Source of the DNA: Tubiluchus corallicola
Lineage: Eukaryota > Priapulida > Priapulimorpha > Priapulimorphida > Tubiluchidae
DNA: 60,000 bases
Assembly (NCBI GenBank): GCA_030141605.1
Contig: JAQGDQ010000086.1
Coordinates: 431,418 to 491,417, forward strand
Direction of reading: 5' to 3'
In this document: positions 40,101 to 46,100 of the stretch, piece after piece
Layout of the letters: every line of letters begins with the position of its first letter
How positions within the stretch are numbered: position 1 is the first letter of the stretch
Program-made: the position numbers and the translations under genes
Notes under the pieces: generated by a model
Databases searched by the model: none
Told to the model about the DNA's origin: nothing
What the model saw: only the letters and a program-made list of their open reading frames with translations

Positions 40101-43100
40101 TGCTGTACAATATTGGCAATATAAATTCTCTAAGAATTGCCTTATTTACATTCGGAATCCACCCAGTTCATAATTCTTTAATTACAGTAAATAAAAGCAA
40201 AATCAAATATCACATTCTGCTTAACTAAGATAAAAACTAATTAAGCTAAAATTAGTACAAACTTAATGAGTATAAAATGCACACACTTCATTAAATAGAA
40301 AGGCAGTTATAAATCTTAGTTTACTATTAGTTTGTTAGTGATCAATTCTAAACGTTACGTTTACTATTAGTTTCTTAGTAAAAAGACATCAGACAATCCA
40401 AGAGACAGTTAGTCTTCCAGTTGAAATGGAACAAATCTTACAAAATTAGCAAAAAAGGACGTTTTTAAAACTTTTATAGAGCGAAATAAAAAATGTAATA
40501 GCAATGAATTAAAAAAACAGTGCACGTCAATTTCTTTTCTTGTGATTTTTCTTCTGTTAGCTGTTCCCATTCTCTTTGTTAACAAATATGTCTAGATTAT
40601 TTTTTACTATGTAAATTATATGACATCAGACATGTTTATTTACCCAGTTAGCACAATGTTACAATATACAACAATTACAAATACATGATTGACAATGCAT
40701 GCCACTGCTATGACCATAGCAAAAGAAATTAACTTAGAAGCTACGCTCAACATGAATAGGCCTTAATTATGTCAAAAACTAACGTTTCTTTTTTGTATGT
40801 TTGTATAATTTTATTTTTATGACAAAAAAGCATTTCTACACCCGATGGACTATTTTTGGCTTTTACACATTTACTATAAAATTTCCTTGTCAGCCGATGG
40901 CAGAAAGTTAGAAAAATATAGCAGCAAAGATAAGAAATTTACAAAACTACATGGAATTCCTCAAGGCTCTATATAGGTACCATAAGTTATTAGAGCATCG
41001 AGTTTATATACAAAGTTTTATTTATGTTCTTTGCCCTTCAAAACTCCATGTACATATACAAACAGAAAATGAATTTCTTGATTGTTTAATAATAAGTTAT
41101 TAAGAGAAACGAAAGAAATTAAACGATAACTCTCAGCCGTCATTACTCATAAAAATTTGCAAATTACGCATGTTTTTACACAAGTACGAGAAAAGGATTT
41201 TTCTTAGAATTACATTAACTTTTCATTTCAGCTTATTAAGCATTTATCGTCATAATTTTGGAGAAATAAAGAACGCAAATAAGTTTTATTAAGATTTTAT
41301 CGTTCTAGGGAAAGCACGGAAATAACTTTTCGCAATTTGCTCACATGATCAAAACCATAAACCCAAGCCAAAAACCAATAAAGTTCAATTGAAAGGAACT
41401 GATAACGTTGTTGCCATTGGAGCCACAGGAAGTGACATTTTGATTTTCAACGTATTGCTAACTGAAGGAAGTAACAGGTCTTTTCTTGATAATCACATAG
41501 AAACTACTACAATGATAAATTTGGCTAAAGTTTACAATCCCGCACGCATAAGAAATTTGTTCCAGGGGCGAATTAGGATTAGGGATAGGATTAGGGTTAG
41601 GGATAGGGTTAGAATATTTAAATTGTGTGGGGAATTGTAAACTCCTTCCTTGAATTTTTTATTGTATAACAACTCGAGTTATAAATGTTCGAGACGCTAT
41701 ATTAGTAAAAAAAATTCCAGATTAATTGTACAGGTATTCCATAAACTTTTAAACCGAAACCATTATTGGTAGAACGAAGTTAAACGATTCTCAACATTAC
41801 AGCATTATTAAAGGCTACGGCATAAGAGCAATAGTGTCACTTTTATTAGGTTTACAGCGTAGTTAAATAAATCTGAAGTAAGTTTTAACTAATGTTTAAA
41901 TGTTTTCAACTGTGCTGCTTAAGCTGGGTAATCATATGACCTTGTTTCTAAAATAAAGTTTTAAAAACTACACTACGACTGTTTAAAACTACGGAAAAGC
42001 AACCTTTCCATACTGCATTTTAGTTTCTTGAAAAAATCTGCACCAAGCTTTTAAATGCGCAAAATATCAGCGCACCAGGAACCAATGGATTTTTTTCTAC
42101 AAAAACTCGCACAAACACAAACATATCTAGTTTTGTTATTGTTAGCTGAAGCTTCATGATGCTATCTCAAAAGTGAAGCAGCCAGAGCATCTGAAATTAG
42201 GGCAGCTAACAAGCTATTTTAGGTTTTTACGAGACACAGTCAGCAGGCCAATCACACGGATGCGGCAAACAACACGGGCAGGCGTCACTTACCCGTATAA
42301 AAAAGTAAATTAAGAAAAATATGTTAAATGCGAGATCAATTTGCTGGGTCGTACTGTGCGTCCATTTCGGACACGTTTCCACATTTTCATGGCGTCTGCA
42401 AAACATTCGAAACACAATTTACTAGAAGACAAATTTACATTTAAATTTCAACATTCATAACTAATCCTATCCACTTATACAGGAAAATTCTGCCATCCAA
42501 GCGCAATCAATACACAACCTCTTGTTACAAGACCAGCATTTTGGAGGCAATAAGAACAATCTCTGTAACTGACTGCACTAAATTCTCGAGCGCCACAAGG
42601 TTCCATTTCTTGACCACTTGTTTTATACGTAAAATACCAAAAAAGTGGCATAAATAATTGCTAGAGAGTCACGCTACTAGCACATTATGTCAAAACTGTG
42701 GATTTTATCAAACTACAAGCACATCTTCACAGGACTTAGGTCGACCTATTCTACCACTTCCAGCTCTTAATGAATCAATTCAAAGAAATGAAATTGAGGA
42801 ACTGAGCAGAATTCTAATAACAGTTCATCGAAATAATATGACAACAAACTAACATCATCACTGAAGACGAGATTAGACAAAGTCCGATGTGAAGCTGTGC
42901 TTGGGTTGGTATACAACATCTACCATACTTACCCTGAGAAAGAAGTACAGAAGAAAGAAAATATTGAAAGCTAAATCAATCTGTTGTGTTATGCTCTCTG
43001 CCCATGGCTCACACGTCTCTACAGACCTAGTAAAACAGCGTTAGTTGAGTTAGTTAAAATGTTAGTAATAACAGACCAACCTGTAGAACAACTGATAAGC

Positions 43101-46100
43101 CTACTCAAACTGCAGAAGTATACAAACGATATTAGAAACAGATATTAGTAGTGTTAATTGAATAAGCTGGCAATACCAGTAGAAAAATGAAAGGTAGAGC
43201 TACCTATGTTCATTTCATGTCATCACAGTACTTTGTCATTTACCATAAATTCAATTCAATTCAACTTTATTTTCTCAATAACAGTTAAAAATTCCACATG
43301 ATTATTTTAACATTTTAATGTAACTGAGAAGGAGCAGCGATATTATATATAAAGGGTTATTAAACTAGGTTATATGACAAAAGGGTTACAAATTTTCAGA
43401 CACTAGAATTTGTATGTAAATGTTTTGAGGATCTGATGGATGTTGATGTTTTGCAGAGGATGCAAGAGCATCTAGTAGAATCAATTAAGAGCAAACTCAA
43501 TTTACATTAGGATGAAGCTAGGAACTGGTAATTTCAATTTAAATTCCCGAAGGTGTTTCTTTTTTTTTAAAGTATACGTTGAGTAATAGAAAGAGAGTGA
43601 AATTAGATGAATGTCAAAAACCAGAAAGGAAACTGCTCGGAAGAGTAAGTTAATCTGAATATCTCGGTATTTTATGCAGACACCACGTTAACTAAACATA
43701 TTTCTAGCACAGGGCTTAGGAAACAATGACAAAACGACCTTTTTCAATTCAGTTCTGAATTAGCAGCTAGTCAGTCAGATTAAATGCCCACATTCTGTGA
43801 ACAAGATTTCATCTAGCTTGAAAGAACAGACTGACGAAACATATACATCAAAGATAATGAAAATTTGGATACTTTTTAATGAAGACTATTTCAACAGCAT
43901 CCGTATCAGTGCCGGAAAACTGTTCATTTTTGGCATTTTGCTGAAAGGCAAGCATCCATAATGGATAAGAAGAAAAAGGTGCAAGTAAAAGGCAGAGCTA
44001 ACCTTGCCAGCACTTTCTTGTTGGAAAGTTAAGACAACAAATTCACTCGATGGCCGAGAAGTAAAGCATCAGAGTCATGCGCAGACGGAAAAAAACATAA
44101 AACTGACTTTATCTTTAACTCACCTCACCTGAAATGGAGTGCCGGGGGACTGTTTGGAGCCAGTGATAGTAAAAAATCATAAAACTGAAAGCAAGATAAG
44201 GTACAAAAACTACCTAAGAGCTGCTAATAAAACATCTACATTATCTTTATTACATGGCTATTTTCGAATAAAGTGCGAATCGAACTTTTCCACTCTTTCA
44301 TAAAAGCCAAATGATGGTGTTACACTCTTAAACGTCTAAATGTGCGAAATCGAGCAGCTTCTGTTATCTGTGCATGCTGTTTAGCGCATCTGCAGATCTC
44401 CGCAGTACCAGGTGAAGATTCTGGAAGAAGCATATGGGCGGTGAGTTCTCAATGCATGTGTGAAAAAGCCATAAAATTAGCAGAAAAACTGCCGATGATT
44501 CAACTGCAGCAGGCGGAGGATTCATTGTTGTTTATTTTCTTAAGAAAATTGTTGTCAACAGAAAAGTTTAGATGGAAGATTGAACTACCCAAATAAACGG
44601 CTTGCATGAGTTAGATAAGACAGAATGTTCTATGCACTAGAGCTGCGAGAAACGCCGAAAAGAACACGATTTCATCCAGTTTGAAAGAACGGACTGACGA
44701 AATATATACATGTATCAAAGATAATGAAAATTTGGACACTTTTTAACGAAGACTATTTCAACAGCATCTGTACATCATTTGCTTCAAAAACCTGCAAAGC
44801 ATTATAGAAAGCAATCAAGGATTAATTAGAGAGTCATAAGATCACAATTCACCGTGGGAGCAGCTGCGAGAAGATAAACAACTACACATTGAACTTGCTA
44901 ATATTAATTATCAATTGACTACTTGCCCAAGGCAATAACTTTGAGAAAGCAGGATACTTTCAGGAAAGCAGCAAGAAGTTCACTACAAAAGCAGCTCTGA
45001 AGAAAAACGAATAAAGCCATGCGATTGAAAATAATGCAATTACAAGTTTCATTGTTGTGCCTGATTAACTGGCCGGCCATTGAGAAATTTCACTTTTTAC
45101 ACAACATTCGCTAATATTGTTACAATAAGTATTTGCTTGTAAAAACAGCCAACGGATCTATTAAGAGGAGTTCTTAAGCTTTGTAATTATCACACTTTTG
45201 TGTCGAGACATTTTTATTTTTGTGCATTTTTGGTAAATTTGTTAAGTGTTTTATGCTGCTTCGTTCATTAAATGAGGCGTTTTTCATGGGACGTGTGTGG
45301 ATTTTTCTCAAGTAATTAAATTACTTGCCTACTTAAACACAAACAGCCAACATCCTCAAATAGCTAATGAAATATGCAACCAGAACAAGCTATTTGTGCA
45401 AATGCAGGACATAAATTTTTTGTGATATTTCTAAAAGAATTGTGTAAAATTTCACCCACAGATTAGCTGGAACAATTGGTTGCCATGGTGTTTGTGACAT
45501 GCAGCTGCTATGTTCATTGTCCTGCTGTAGCTTCTAGCATCACATGGGTATTGCTAAATTTGGTGTTACTATGGTGACTGAGCAACTTTTTGTCTGCCAT
45601 CTAGGTTCGAGTTAGAAAAACAATACAAGTGTGTAATTGCACTATTTGCAGTCGTAACGCATATTGGGTTTTTGCACGACAAACAACAGCATGATTTGAG
45701 CAGGTGTAGGGATAAGATGTGTAAATGAATAACATGCATGCATTTCACATCGGTCATCAGAAGGCTGCTAGTTCAATTCCTGACCTGGGAAATGTCTAAT
45801 TTTTCTGATAATGTATAATTATATAATCAGACGGTAATGACATTGTTAATTAGCTACTTAACGTGTGTGAAAAACTGTTGCTGAAACTTTAATTATCCAA
45901 AAACCAACAGTAGCCTATTATAAACACACATAACACATCAAACTCTTAGTAAGTATAAGTTACTAGTAAGCAATCATATGCTTAATATCCAGCATTAAAA
46001 TTTCTCCGATCTTCAGAGATCTTTGCTCTTTTCTGATGCCCTCGGCCATCTCAATGGCTTCAAAGCCCAGACGGAATTAAAACCTGACTGACGCTGTCAT

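Noticed and set aside
45710-45795. Possible tRNA-like sequence with GTTCAATTCCTGACC
   Set aside because: Only a B-box-like motif, no convincing A box; could be a SINE relic but not supportable.
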